Below are positions 47,924 through 58,135 of a DNA stretch of 64,000 nucleotides, piece by piece (within the stretch, counting starts at the first letter, position 1; every line of letters starts with the position of its first letter). The notes beneath the pieces were generated by a model. It did no database searches, had not been told where the DNA came from, and saw only the letters and a program-made list of their open reading frames with translations. The translations under genes and the position numbers were made by a program. This DNA comes from a virus: the IMG/VR virus record IMGVR_UViG_3300031251_000005, positions 1-64,000 of that record. One strand, written 5' to 3'.

Positions 47924-48907
47924 TTAGAATCCTATTGCGAAGTATGTAATTAAGCGATTATTAATTAGATTTGTAGTATCATAGGTAACAGCTACATCTA
48001 CACCACTTTTAGTAGGTATTTTGTTTTTTACTCTGTCATTACTAATACCAATTGAATTATCTGCAAAATAAATGCTAGGTATAAAAAATAAGCACTGATT
48101 GCCAAATGGTGGATCAACAAAATTAATATGACTAGGAGCATTACCATATGCAAACTGTATTGAACCAACTTTAATAGTTAATCCTTTAAAAATTGTAAAG
48201 CTATAATGCTGTAAATCAGGTGGTATTGTTTTTGCTTGATTTTCAGGTTTTAATGCTGCTATAAAATTAGTAATCATACTAGCCATTGTATTGTTATTAT
48301 CATTAACCGAGTTCATTAAACTCATAAATGGTTCTACAATAGTATTTAAATAGACTTGTGAGTAATCCTGAATATCATCTACATGTACACCACGAGCCGG
48401 TGATTGTAGTGCATTAGCTATATTATCTAATCCCTGATAGATTTGATTCATACCAGAAAATTGACTCAACGCTTCAGTATGTGGTGTAGGAGGAAATACT
48501 GTAGGTGCAGTACTCCAGTCTACATTTACATACTGAGCTGCTAATGCAATAAGACCATCTGTAATAGCTAGACTAGGTGCAGTAACATAATCACCACCTA
48601 TAGTTTGATAATTTACTTTATATACCCCAACTACCCAATTAGGTATTAGAGTAATAGTACCATAAATTTCTTTACCTACAGAATCACTGGCTTGTGCCCA
48701 GTGATGAGTTAGATAATAATCAACACCTTCAGTTAAAGTATTACCAGATGCATCAACTATATATAAACTATCACCATAAAATGGCGCTGCTTCTGGCACT
48801 ATTAGAAAAGCCTGCTGTCCAATACCAGCAGTAACACTGTGTGCTTCATTAATTATTTTATTTAACGGGTTAATTCCCGTACTATCAAAAGCTGGAATTG
48901 ATGGCAT
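47924..48907 (-). CDS. Tail fibre protein (proximal or short)
   Basis: 327 residues. Residues 1-115 share the attachment-domain pattern (FDSTGINPLNKIINEAH, then FYGDSLYIVD, then VGKEIYGTI and VNYQTIGG) with the fibres at 43692 and 45451. The remainder is a beta-rich domain lacking collagen or Ala-rich trimerisation motifs. An ACGAGGA ribosome site precedes the ATG. It is the first gene of the minus fibre block and is divergent from the structural gene at 49045. Confidence 0.75.
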   Translation of the reverse strand: MPSIPAFDSTGINPLNKIINEAHSVTAGIGQQAFLIVPEAAPFYGDSLYIVDASGNTLTEGVDYYLTHHWAQASDSVGKEIYGTITLIPNWVVGVYKVNYQTIGGDYVTAPSLAITDGLIALAAQYVNVDWSTAPTVFPPTPHTEALSQFSGMNQIYQGLDNIANALQSPARGVHVDDIQDYSQVYLNTIVEPFMSLMNSVNDNNNTMASMITNFIAALKPENQAKTIPPDLQHYSFTIFKGLTIKVGSIQFAYGNAPSHINFVDPPFGNQCLFFIPSIYFADNSIGISNDRVKNKIPTKSGVDVAVTYDTTNLINNRLITYFAIGF

Positions 48908-49044
48908 GTTAATCCTCGTTTTTAAATAGGGATAAATCCTATTTTCATATGATTAAGCTTCTATGAAGTGTGATTCATACATTATTATAATAATGCAGCA
49001 AATGATATGACTACCAAAAAGCTACTATTTATCTAGGAGACCAT

Positions 49045-50253
49045 ATGTATAATATAAATGAAGTATTGGTTAGAAAGAATAGATCATGGTCTACTATTGA
49101 CTTTTCTACTATTACTGTACAGCAATTAATTAGTGACTATAATTTAGTATTGATTAAAATATCACCAAGTGATTCTACTTTATTACTTCAATATAATTTA
49201 ATTGAGTTTCCAGGTATCTATTTAGTTGATAACCTTACTACTATATCTAATTTTATTAGTAGTTTTAATGGGGAATTACCAGATGCTATTTATCCACAAA
49301 AAAGTTTATCTACCGCTAAGTATATAACTTATAGCGATTTATTTGGTTTTGGTTTAGATGCAAATAGAGTAGCATATTCTTCTTCTGTTTTAAATTACAA
49401 TGTAAATTATTTACCAGATATTTGTATATCTAAACCTGATTCATATCCAAATGAAATATCTACTCTACATAATAAAGTATTATATACTGTAAATGGTAAG
49501 ATTGTGTTTGAAGTTATTGAGAATGAGAAAGCTTATTTAGTAAAAGGAGCTAATATTTTAGATAGGTATAAGTCACAACATTTAGGAATTATAGATTTCT
49601 CAGCTTTAGGTGGTTTTACTAAAACTATATTGGATACTACTCATGTAAGTATCTTTTCAGCAGATGATAGAAAAGCAATAATGTATATTACTTTACCTGA
49701 ACCTATGGCTGGTAAAACACCTTTATTAGTAGTAAATGGTAATCTAAGAATTATGGAAGATATATATACAGTTATCAATAGTACACAGATTGCAATTAAA
49801 TTAGATTATTTACAAATGTTAAATGATGTATCTGGAATGAAAGCTTCTGATGTAAATTGGGTATCTGCTGTTAACGGTAATGATGATGGGTTTAATTTAG
49901 CTACTGTAAATCCAACTGCTTATTTAACTAGTGGCACTTCAGCTGTAATATTAGTAGATACTACAGAATTAAGTATGGATAAAATAAATCTATTGCCAAC
50001 TGGATTTGCAGAGAGATATGTTTCATCAGAAATTCCTACTGGAATTATGTTTCTACAAGATGGTACTATTGGAGATTATAATACAACTGCTATTACTTAT
50101 TATGGTAATGAAATATCTACTAGTAAACCTAAGTCTATAAATATGTTAAAAGATACAATACCATCAAATAAAGTAGTAGGTGTTAATAATGCTAATTTAA
50201 CTTTTGATAGTACTTTATCTTCAGCAGTTATAGTAGATTTATATATTCTATAA
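49045..50253 (+). CDS. Virion structural protein
   Basis: 402 residues from an ATG with a TAGGAG ribosome site. Beta-rich, Asn/Ser/Thr/Leu-rich, no catalytic motif, no signal peptide. It begins the plus-strand operon that also carries RNase H, further structural genes, DHFR and the SbcC-like ATPase. Family not recognised; tail or baseplate is likely by location beside fibres and spike. Confidence 0.6.
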   Translation: MYNINEVLVRKNRSWSTIDFSTITVQQLISDYNLVLIKISPSDSTLLLQYNLIEFPGIYLVDNLTTISNFISSFNGELPDAIYPQKSLSTAKYITYSDLFGFGLDANRVAYSSSVLNYNVNYLPDICISKPDSYPNEISTLHNKVLYTVNGKIVFEVIENEKAYLVKGANILDRYKSQHLGIIDFSALGGFTKTILDTTHVSIFSADDRKAIMYITLPEPMAGKTPLLVVNGNLRIMEDIYTVINSTQIAIKLDYLQMLNDVSGMKASDVNWVSAVNGNDDGFNLATVNPTAYLTSGTSAVILVDTTELSMDKINLLPTGFAERYVSSEIPTGIMFLQDGTIGDYNTTAITYYGNEISTSKPKSINMLKDTIPSNKVVGVNNANLTFDSTLSSAVIVDLYIL

Positions 50254-50306
50254 TTATATACTAAACAGTGATATTCTATGACTCATAAATCGTAGGAATA
50301 TATTCC

Positions 50307-51713
50307 ATGTTATATAATGACACTTTACCAACATCTATAGAAGCTTATACAGATGGTTCTACTATTCCAAACCCAGGCCCTAGTGGATATGGATTTTATG
50401 CAATAGATGATACTAAAATTGTATACCATGGGTATGGTAGTGCAGGTATTAATGCTACTAACAATATAGCTGAATTAACAGCTGTAATTAAATTTCTTAG
50501 GTTTATTAAAACCATACCTAGCATTGAAACTATCACTATTAATAGTGATAGTAAATATGTGGTAGATAATATACAATTTATTTCTAAATGGGAATCTAAA
50601 AATTGGGAATCTTCTACTGGCGAATTAATTAAGAATATTGTTCTATGGCAACAATTACAAGAAGAGTTAAAATATCTTAATAATAAGAAGATATCTTTTA
50701 AATGGGTAAGAGGGCATTCTGGAATATTAGGGAATGAAACTGCAGATATTAATGCTAATAAAGGTAGGATAGCATTAATGCATGGTGATATTAATGATAT
50801 TGTTATCACTGAGAATAGTGTACATCCTATTGAAGAAGAGTCTATAATAAAGGAAGGTAATAAAACTAAACCTGAAAAGAAAGTAAAAAAGAAAGCTATT
50901 ATTCCTTTAAATCCATTATTTACAGGTAAGCGTTGGTTCTTTATTTCTAATAAACCTATTCAACTTTCAGATGGTAGATTCTTTTACTTATCTTCTACTT
51001 ATAAAGAAGATGCTAAAAAACCTAATCAAAATTTAGGTAAGCGTAGTCCAGATACTAGTTATTCTATTTTACTTACTAAAAATAACATTAGTGAACTAGA
51101 TAGCTTAAGAGATAAATATAATATTAATTTTAGTAATATGCATTTACCAGTAATTGGTGATATGGCTACTATCACAAAAGCATCTAACTGGACTACTATT
51201 GTAGAATCACAGAATGCTTTAACAGTTATTAAAGGTGAATTGGCAGTAATGCCAGATAGTACAGTATTAGCTTATATAGTAAATCCTCCTAAATTAGTAT
51301 TTAGGTTAGAAGATATTTATAACTATGGTTTTACTTTATTAAGTAAATTTGAAAACAAAGACCCAAATATTGTATTTATTGATATAACTGATAATATTTT
51401 AACTAAAGTAAAAGATAAACAAACAATCAATTCAAACTTTATATTGGGTATGAATTCATATACTATACCTGATGTAGTAATATCTGATATATTAATTAGT
51501 GATGTTAAATTACAAATCGGTGTAGACTTACCAGTACGAAACACATTTACAGGTTTATTAAAACAAACTAAAGAACCTATTAAAGTAACTCTAGCTATAT
51601 TTGAAATAACGGGAAACAGCTTTAGAATAGTTACCATTATAGAAAATGAAGATAATTTAGGTATTTACTATAGCCCAGATTCAAACTATAGATTAGTATC
51701 AAATAACAAATAA
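50307..51713 (+). CDS. rnhA: RNase H fused to a large C-terminal domain
   Basis: 468 residues. The first 155 are a type I ribonuclease H with Asp16 (AYTDGS), Glu56 (NNIAEL), Asp81 (NSDSKYVV), His137 (VRGHSG) and Asp147 (NETADINA), a full catalytic set for cleaving RNA in RNA-DNA hybrids and removing primers. A Lys-rich linker (about 190-205) joins an unrecognised 260-residue beta-rich domain, which could tether the nuclease or be a structural part. The gene lies between structural genes, which is unusual for a replication enzyme. Confidence 0.85.
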   Translation: MLYNDTLPTSIEAYTDGSTIPNPGPSGYGFYAIDDTKIVYHGYGSAGINATNNIAELTAVIKFLRFIKTIPSIETITINSDSKYVVDNIQFISKWESKNWESSTGELIKNIVLWQQLQEELKYLNNKKISFKWVRGHSGILGNETADINANKGRIALMHGDINDIVITENSVHPIEEESIIKEGNKTKPEKKVKKKAIIPLNPLFTGKRWFFISNKPIQLSDGRFFYLSSTYKEDAKKPNQNLGKRSPDTSYSILLTKNNISELDSLRDKYNINFSNMHLPVIGDMATITKASNWTTIVESQNALTVIKGELAVMPDSTVLAYIVNPPKLVFRLEDIYNYGFTLLSKFENKDPNIVFIDITDNILTKVKDKQTINSNFILGMNSYTIPDVVISDILISDVKLQIGVDLPVRNTFTGLLKQTKEPIKVTLAIFEITGNSFRIVTIIENEDNLGIYYSPDSNYRLVSNNK

Positions 51714-51728
51714 CTTATAGGATTTTTT

Positions 51729-53009
51729 ATGTTAATTGGTTTTTATAATATAAATTCATTTATTAATAACAATATAGGAACAGTTAATCCTATTGGTGAA
51801 TTAAGTGAATTAGGAAATACTTACTCTAGAACTATATCTCAGTATGCAGGCACTAAAGGTAATCTATCTATTTTTGATGTAGGTGATTTAACTATTAGTC
51901 AAAGAGTATTAACTCAACAAGTTTGTACACAAATAGCTGGTATGTTAGATAATATAGTTAATTATAATACCAGCTCTGGTAATCTATTAGCTAACTTTCA
52001 AGCTGAATTAGGAAATACAGTAACTAACCTTTCTTTGGGTTTACCTATTTTAAACCCTGATGATAATCAATTATACCCAACTTGGATACAATTTGATACT
52101 GTACAACAAGGTTTAGTCTGGACATTTAAGATATGGTTATCAGACACTGATTTTAGAAACAATTATCCAGCAGGGCATATTCAGTTAATTTTTCCTATTT
52201 CTAATCTAGCACACTTATTCTCTGATTATACAGGGTCAGCTGCTATTGTAAATGCATTAAAACCCACTAGTCTAACTATACTAGCTGCTAATCAAGTAAC
52301 TGATGTAGTAACTGGTTATGATGAAATGACTATTAGAGTATACAATGCTAATGATATCACTCAGTTTTTTGATTTTCCAGTATTAGTAGCTTTCAATGGA
52401 GGTGATTTATTCTGTAATAGAGTTAATTACTTCAAAGCTTTTAAAGATGCTATATTAGCAGTGCCTGGTTTAACCTTAGCTCAATGGCTAACCGTAATAC
52501 CTAGTTTAGAGCCTTTAAATAAATATTATGTTTTACCTAATTGGATTAATACAGCTATAGTTAACTTAGCAGTTCAATCACCTATTTGTAGCCCTACTAT
52601 CTTAGTATCTGCACCTGATGCTTTTGCTGCTAAATATTTTCCAGATTACACTCTGCAACAAGTATCTGATTATTTAAATTATACAGTAGCAATGTATAAG
52701 TCACTTGGTTTATATATAGTGCCTGATTTATTAAATCTGGATGGTAGATTACCATGGAGAGTTAAACTACCTGATTATTTCTTAGTATCTTTGAATGATT
52801 TAAATATTCAACAAATGTCAGTAGCTACACAAAATGTAGTAGTGTTATTAGATAGAATGATTAGATTTGCAGAAACATACACGGTTGATACTGTTTTACC
52901 AGATACTATTACAATAGAAAAAAGAGGTACTTTACTATATGCTTGTTCTTCTATTGAGAATATACAACTCTGTGTATTAACACGCGCATCATCAATTGCC
53001 ACTGGATAG
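51729..53009 (+). CDS. Virion structural protein
   Basis: 426 residues, Leu/Asn/Thr/Pro-rich with mixed strand and helix and no enzyme signature. A TAGGAT ribosome site precedes the ATG and the next gene follows after 8 bp. In the same operon as the proteins at 49045 and 53018; family not recognised. Confidence 0.6.
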   Translation: MLIGFYNINSFINNNIGTVNPIGELSELGNTYSRTISQYAGTKGNLSIFDVGDLTISQRVLTQQVCTQIAGMLDNIVNYNTSSGNLLANFQAELGNTVTNLSLGLPILNPDDNQLYPTWIQFDTVQQGLVWTFKIWLSDTDFRNNYPAGHIQLIFPISNLAHLFSDYTGSAAIVNALKPTSLTILAANQVTDVVTGYDEMTIRVYNANDITQFFDFPVLVAFNGGDLFCNRVNYFKAFKDAILAVPGLTLAQWLTVIPSLEPLNKYYVLPNWINTAIVNLAVQSPICSPTILVSAPDAFAAKYFPDYTLQQVSDYLNYTVAMYKSLGLYIVPDLLNLDGRLPWRVKLPDYFLVSLNDLNIQQMSVATQNVVVLLDRMIRFAETYTVDTVLPDTITIEKRGTLLYACSSIENIQLCVLTRASSIATG

Positions 53010-53017
53010 ATATAATC

Positions 53018-53647
53018 ATGATATTACCTCAAATAAATACTTTCGGTGTATTTAACTTAAAAATACCATTTATTATTAGTAGTGTAAATTATAAAGTAAC
53101 TAGTATCTCTTTAATAACTAATTTATTAGAATCTGGCATTGATGTATATAGTGTATATTACTCCCCATTTAATTTAACTCAAGATCAATATCAAACTGAT
53201 TTAAATAATGGTGTTTCTATTATAACATTAGAAAGTGCTGATGGCCCTGAGATATTCGTACCTAGTAGTTATATAGATACAATGCCAGTAGCATTAGCTG
53301 TACCTTATAGTAGATTAGTGTTATCATTAGATTTGGGTGAATTACCAGATGATTTACCAATTACTAATTTACTAAATAATTTAAAGATGATGGCTGATGA
53401 TTATGTTGGCATATCATCTAACCCTAAGTTACATAAACTACCATCTATATACACTTATAGTAAATTACAATCTCAAATTAAAGAGCAGCAGCGTTTAATA
53501 AATATTCGGAATCAAACTTCAATATTAACTGGAAAAATAAATTCAGATGCTTTATTAAATAGTGCTAATCTAAAAATAATGATGTTAGAAGCAGCACTAG
53601 TTACTGCTAATAAGAAAATAACTGAGTTAGAAAATCTAGGTATTTAA
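53018..53647 (+). CDS. Virion-associated protein with C-terminal coiled coil
   Basis: 209 residues. Residues 1-125 are beta-rich; residues about 150-209 form a coiled coil (KLQSQIKEQQRLINIRN and LEAALVTANKKITELENL). Such a layout suits a trimeric tail protein. It ends the structural part of the operon; a perfect terminator follows before DHFR. Confidence 0.6.
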   Translation: MILPQINTFGVFNLKIPFIISSVNYKVTSISLITNLLESGIDVYSVYYSPFNLTQDQYQTDLNNGVSIITLESADGPEIFVPSSYIDTMPVALAVPYSRLVLSLDLGELPDDLPITNLLNNLKMMADDYVGISSNPKLHKLPSIYTYSKLQSQIKEQQRLINIRNQTSILTGKINSDALLNSANLKIMMLEAALVTANKKITELENLGI

Positions 53648-53661
53648 AATAACAAATAAGA

Positions 53662-53695
53662 TAGATACTATAGGCACTAGTGCCTATAGTATCTA
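53662..53695 (+). terminator. Perfect 17-bp-arm terminator
   Basis: Arms TAGATACTATAGGCACT and complement, followed by TACTTTTGCC. It lies between the structural gene at 53018 and DHFR and supports the internal ATG at 53719 as the DHFR start. Confidence 0.9.
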
Positions 53696-53718
53696 TACTT
53701 TTGCCTTTAAGGATAAAT

Positions 53719-54189
53719 ATGAAAATAATATTAGTTGTAGCTATGAGTGAAAACCAAGTAATTGGTGATAGTAATAAATTACCATGGCATTACCCTGGTG
53801 ATCTAAAACACTTTAAAGATATAACACTTAATAAAACTGTAGTAATGGGACGTAAGACTTATGAGTCTATAGGTAAACTTCTTACTAAAAGAAAGAATAT
53901 AATCTTAACTAAAAATAATAATTACATAGCTAAAGGTTGTTTAGTATACACCTGTTTAGATATGTTATTAAAATTCCATAAACATGAAGACTTGTATATT
54001 ATTGGTGGAGCTAAGATATATAAATTGTTTCTACCAATAGCCACTGAGATTCATTTAACCCTTATACATAGAAATGTAGAGGGGGATGCTATATTTCCAG
54101 ATATAAACACTAAAGAATGGAAATGCATACATGAATTCAATGAAGCACCTCACCCAGATTATGACTTCTACCACTTAACTAGAATATGA
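53719..54189 (+). CDS. folA: Dihydrofolate reductase
   Basis: 156 residues from ATG 53719, which has an AAGGA site; the frame is open further upstream but through the terminator. Family marks are LPWHYPGDLKHFK with the active-site Asp, VVMGRKTYESIG and YIIGGAKIY. It regenerates tetrahydrofolate consumed by the phage thymidylate synthase at 61697. Its stop overlaps the ATG of the SbcC-like gene by 4 bp, so the two are translationally coupled. Confidence 0.92.
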   Translation: MKIILVVAMSENQVIGDSNKLPWHYPGDLKHFKDITLNKTVVMGRKTYESIGKLLTKRKNIILTKNNNYIAKGCLVYTCLDMLLKFHKHEDLYIIGGAKIYKLFLPIATEIHLTLIHRNVEGDAIFPDINTKEWKCIHEFNEAPHPDYDFYHLTRI

Positions 54190-56666
54190 GAATCTTAAAT
54201 ATTTATCTAAAATACTTTAGTCCTATTTCTTTTATTAGTAATATAGAAGAAATACAGATAGATTTTGAAAATGTAATGACTTTAATCATTGGTACTAATG
54301 GGTGTGGAAAATCTAGTTTAATTAAAGAATTAACACCATTACCACCTAGTCCAGACTTATATAGATCTGGTGGTGAGAAAAGAATATGTATAGAATACAA
54401 TGGGGATCAATACTTACTAATATCGGTTATTAAAAAAGACTTTAAACACACCTTTATTAAAAATGGAGAAACTCTATATTCTAATATTACCACTACTCAA
54501 TTTAGAGAAATAGTAATCAATGAATTTAATTACTCTCCATTAATACATAAAGTCTTAACTGGTGAGTTAAAGTTTACTGAAATGACACCTGCTGCACGTA
54601 GAGAAATTCTAACGATTATAAGCCCTTTAAATTTGGACTATGGTATACAGCTATATAATTTAGTAAAAGAGGCTGTAAGAGACACCCATGGGGCTTTAAA
54701 GCATGTTATTACAAGGAGCACAGATATAAAAACTAAATTGGCAGATATGCATATACCTGAGGATACTGAAACTCGTAAAGTAGAAATAGAATCAGAATTA
54801 AATTCTTTGTTACCATATACAACACCTAACTTACCTAATTTAAGAGAGATCATATCAGATATAGAAATGGATTTTTCTAGACTATTACAAATAAAACAGA
54901 AGTTAGATAAATTTGATGACTTAAGATTACCTATAGATAATATAAACTCAGTAGAAGAGTTAAATGAATATATTGGTATCTGTGCTGGTAAGATTACTGC
55001 CATTCAAATGAATATAACTAATATCTCTAATGAAATAGAAAACTTAAGCGGTGTTACTAATTCTATTTTAGATAATAATTTATCTTTAGATGAATTAAAG
55101 TATAGAATATCTACTATTGAAGCTAGTCTATCTCATTATACAGAAACTAATTATGTTAATAGTAACTTTGATTCTTACTTAAATACTATAATAGAATTTG
55201 CAGTAGAGGTAGAGGTAATTCTAGGTAATTGTAGAAATATATCTTATTATCCAGTAGAACAAAGAGTTACTAAACTAAAAGAAGCTAATTTACTAAAAGA
55301 GTCTATACTGTTAGTTACTAACTCTTTAAAAAATATTGATAGTAAGATAGAGCATCTAACTAATTCTGACGTTAAAGCCACTTGCCCTAAATGCAAAATA
55401 GAATTTAGTATTAATAAAACTACACCTGAATCTAATCTAGAGAAATTAAAAGAATTAAGAAGTATTAAAGAAAGTGAATTACTTAAACTAAATAAAGAAT
55501 TAACTACTTATGATTTTGCTCTATCTAGTATCAATATAATAGAATTAGCTATAGCTAAGTTTAAAGTAATTAAGTCTAGTATTTATATGCCTTTTGAATT
55601 TTGGGAGAATATGCCAGATATAGAAGATATATTAGCTAATAATCATAAGCTACATAATTATCTTACTAAATGGAGAATGAATATAGAAGATAGTAAAGCT
55701 AAACAAGAATTAAAGATAGAACTAGACTCTTGTAATAAAGCGTTACAAATCTTTAATAAATATGGAAGAGAAATAGATGTTAAGTTAGTACACTTAGAAG
55801 ATTCTGTTGTTAAAGAACTAAATAATAAGAAGATTATAGAAACTCAATATGCTATTTGTAAAACTGTATTAAAGAATATTACTCAATATAATGAAATCTA
55901 TAATCAAGCGGATTCTATATTAAAGAATTTGAGTAATAAATTTAAAGTAGCTATTGAATCTGAAATACAAGTAAAAGCTAAATCTCATAGTGCTAATCTA
56001 TACGATGAATTAGCAGAAAGAAAGAATCTATTAAATATTGTTAATAATCTAACTAATACTATTACTGAATTAGAAGAAGATTATAATAATCTATCTACTG
56101 AAAAGAAATGTTTATCTATATTAGAAGAACAATTGTCTTATAATAAAGGTTTATTAGCTGAGCAGCTATTAGGCTATATAGGTAGTTTTGTTGAACATAT
56201 TAATATTATCTGTAAAGAGATATGGGGGTATCAAATAGAAGTAGGTATATGTAATGTAGATAATGGGGTGTTAGATTACTCTTTTCCATTACTAATTGAA
56301 GATGAAACTGTAAAGGATATTAAGTTTGCTAGTCAGGCACAATCTGACCTAATTAATCTAGCTTTTACTTTAGTAATGAGACAACATCTATCTCTTACTA
56401 ACTATCCATTATATCTAGATGAAACAGGTAATAGTTTTGATGAACAACATAGAATCAGAATTATCCAATATATTAAACAATTACAACATTCTAAACAATT
56501 TTCTCAGTTATTTATTATAAATCATTATATACAATTTATAGGTGGATTTACTGGACAAGACATAGTAGTATTAGATACTAGGAATATTACCCTACCGAAT
56601 AGTTATAATACTAGTGTAATAATCAAGCACAGAGGTGATGTATGCCAGAAAACAATAGTAACCTAA
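54186..56666 (+). CDS. SbcC/Rad50/T4 gp46-like recombination ATPase
   Basis: 826 residues. Walker A GTNGCGKSS (36-44), long coiled coils on both sides of a zinc hook CPKC (near 400-403) and a C-terminal lobe with Walker B LYLDETGNSFDE (near 741). The ABC signature position reads FASQAQSDLINLAF rather than the usual LSGGE/Q, a divergence worth noting. With an SbcD/gp47 nuclease, not in this window, it would process DNA ends for recombination-dependent replication. It overlaps DHFR by 4 bp and the spike gene by 25 bp. Confidence 0.88.
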   Translation: MRILNIYLKYFSPISFISNIEEIQIDFENVMTLIIGTNGCGKSSLIKELTPLPPSPDLYRSGGEKRICIEYNGDQYLLISVIKKDFKHTFIKNGETLYSNITTTQFREIVINEFNYSPLIHKVLTGELKFTEMTPAARREILTIISPLNLDYGIQLYNLVKEAVRDTHGALKHVITRSTDIKTKLADMHIPEDTETRKVEIESELNSLLPYTTPNLPNLREIISDIEMDFSRLLQIKQKLDKFDDLRLPIDNINSVEELNEYIGICAGKITAIQMNITNISNEIENLSGVTNSILDNNLSLDELKYRISTIEASLSHYTETNYVNSNFDSYLNTIIEFAVEVEVILGNCRNISYYPVEQRVTKLKEANLLKESILLVTNSLKNIDSKIEHLTNSDVKATCPKCKIEFSINKTTPESNLEKLKELRSIKESELLKLNKELTTYDFALSSINIIELAIAKFKVIKSSIYMPFEFWENMPDIEDILANNHKLHNYLTKWRMNIEDSKAKQELKIELDSCNKALQIFNKYGREIDVKLVHLEDSVVKELNNKKIIETQYAICKTVLKNITQYNEIYNQADSILKNLSNKFKVAIESEIQVKAKSHSANLYDELAERKNLLNIVNNLTNTITELEEDYNNLSTEKKCLSILEEQLSYNKGLLAEQLLGYIGSFVEHINIICKEIWGYQIEVGICNVDNGVLDYSFPLLIEDETVKDIKFASQAQSDLINLAFTLVMRQHLSLTNYPLYLDETGNSFDEQHRIRIIQYIKQLQHSKQFSQLFIINHYIQFIGGFTGQDIVVLDTRNITLPNSYNTSVIIKHRGDVCQKTIVT

Positions 56667-57496
56667 GGTTTATATCCCTAGGTATAGTTTTAGCTGATAA
56701 AAATGACAATAGCCCCTTTGCTTTAGTAATGCCAAAAGAACATCTCCCTTTTCATGAGGGAGATGTGACTGCTGATATTACTACTATTAATAGAACAGGT
56801 ATAGATATAGATGGTAATGCCTATTCTATTAATCTACAAAAAGGATTAGGTGTAAAAGCAAAGTGGTATGGTAATGGAAATCGTAGGACTGCACCTAATG
56901 TAGTAAAAGGTGAGGAAGTAGAATTATATGAAATAAATAACACAGGCATTTATCTATGGAAGGAAATAGGTAATGATAATCACCTACGTAGACAGGAAGC
57001 TGTCACATGGGCTTTTAGAGCCTCATCAGCTCCAGTGGATACAGATATACCACCTACAGCTGATGATTGCTATACAGCAACTGTAGATGGCAAAAACGGC
57101 CATATTACAATAGCTACCTCTACCAATAATCAAGAGAGAGCAAAATATACAGCGCAATTAAACGGCAGAGATGGCCATCTCACCCTATCAGATAACAAAG
57201 GTAATCTAATCCAAATAGATTCTGAAACTGGCACAATAGTAGCTCTTAATAACTCTGGCAGCCATGTATCTATCCAAGGTACAGAGATAACAGCTCAAGC
57301 TAAAGATACTATCACTATTATTTCTACTAATGTAAATATAATAGCAAACACTACTACTATCTCAGGTGATGTAATAATACAAAAGTCATTAACTGTAGAT
57401 GGTGAATCTAATCTAAAAGGAAATATATCTGGTAATAATGCTAATATTACTAATGTAACTACACAAAATCTATCAGCAGCTAATAATCCAATTTAA
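56642..57496 (+). CDS. Baseplate central spike (gp5/gpV-like, no lysozyme domain)
   Basis: 284 residues. An N-terminal beta domain (about 1-125) suits the OB-fold region of spike proteins. From about residue 150 short strand repeats (KNGHITIATS, RDGHLTLSD, GNLIQIDSETGTIVAL, SHVSIQGTEITAQA and IIQKSLTVDGESNLKG) are typical of triple-stranded spike beta-helices. No lysozyme domain and no terminal metal-binding His motif are seen, so a separate tip is expected. It would pierce the outer membrane. The ATG lies inside the end of the SbcC-like gene with an AGAGGTGA site. Confidence 0.78.
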   Translation: MPENNSNLRFISLGIVLADKNDNSPFALVMPKEHLPFHEGDVTADITTINRTGIDIDGNAYSINLQKGLGVKAKWYGNGNRRTAPNVVKGEEVELYEINNTGIYLWKEIGNDNHLRRQEAVTWAFRASSAPVDTDIPPTADDCYTATVDGKNGHITIATSTNNQERAKYTAQLNGRDGHLTLSDNKGNLIQIDSETGTIVALNNSGSHVSIQGTEITAQAKDTITIISTNVNIIANTTTISGDVIIQKSLTVDGESNLKGNISGNNANITNVTTQNLSAANNPI

Positions 57497-57498
57497 TA

Positions 57499-57882
57499 AT
57501 GAATAAAGAAAAACAAGATATACTAAATCAATTAGAGGAATATAAGTTACTAAAACCGGAGTGGTATAACTCTAATACCATCAAACCCACTATAAACAAC
57601 ATTACCTCAATCATCTCTATAATTAATACTATTCCAGAAAATTATAATTATCCAAAACTAATGATATCTGGACCTAATAGTCAAATAGGTTTGTATTATG
57701 ATATTCCAGCTAATCTTTATATAGATATAGAGCTAGAAGAAAATAATACTATATCTATCTTTAAGAAGAACTATATAACAAATAAACAAACCTATATAGA
57801 TAACATTAAGATAGATGATCTTACTATAGACTGGTATAAAGATAATCTACCTGAGTTAAGTAAAGATATATTAATAATATAA
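57499..57882 (+). CDS. Hypothetical protein downstream of the spike
   Basis: 127 residues starting 2 bp after the spike stop. Helical start (KEKQDILNQLEEYKLLKPEWY), then Ile/Asn-rich strands. The position next to the spike suggests a baseplate or spike-assembly role, but no family is recognised. It ends the plus operon. Confidence 0.55.
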   Translation: MNKEKQDILNQLEEYKLLKPEWYNSNTIKPTINNITSIISIINTIPENYNYPKLMISGPNSQIGLYYDIPANLYIDIELEENNTISIFKKNYITNKQTYIDNIKIDDLTIDWYKDNLPELSKDILII

Positions 57883-57900
57883 TCAAATAACAAACATAGA

Positions 57901-57937
57901 CTATACTAGGAGAGCATTATTAGCTCTCCTAGTATAG
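57901..57937 (+). terminator. 15-bp-arm terminator
   Basis: Arms CTATACTAGGAGAGC and complement around a 7-nt loop; closes the operon that ends with the gene at 57499. Confidence 0.9.
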
Positions 57938-58135
57938 TATTACCACTTTTTCATTTTCAGCTCTCTATCACAATATATTACAGAATTTTTTATATTTAAT
58001 TCTATCTCTCTATATATACTATTGTTTTCTCTTATATATTAACTATAATGTTTTACTATATATAGTTTTGTTATCTTACTATATATAAACTATTATTACT
58101 TACATATATAGTTCATTATAATAACATTTATTAAT

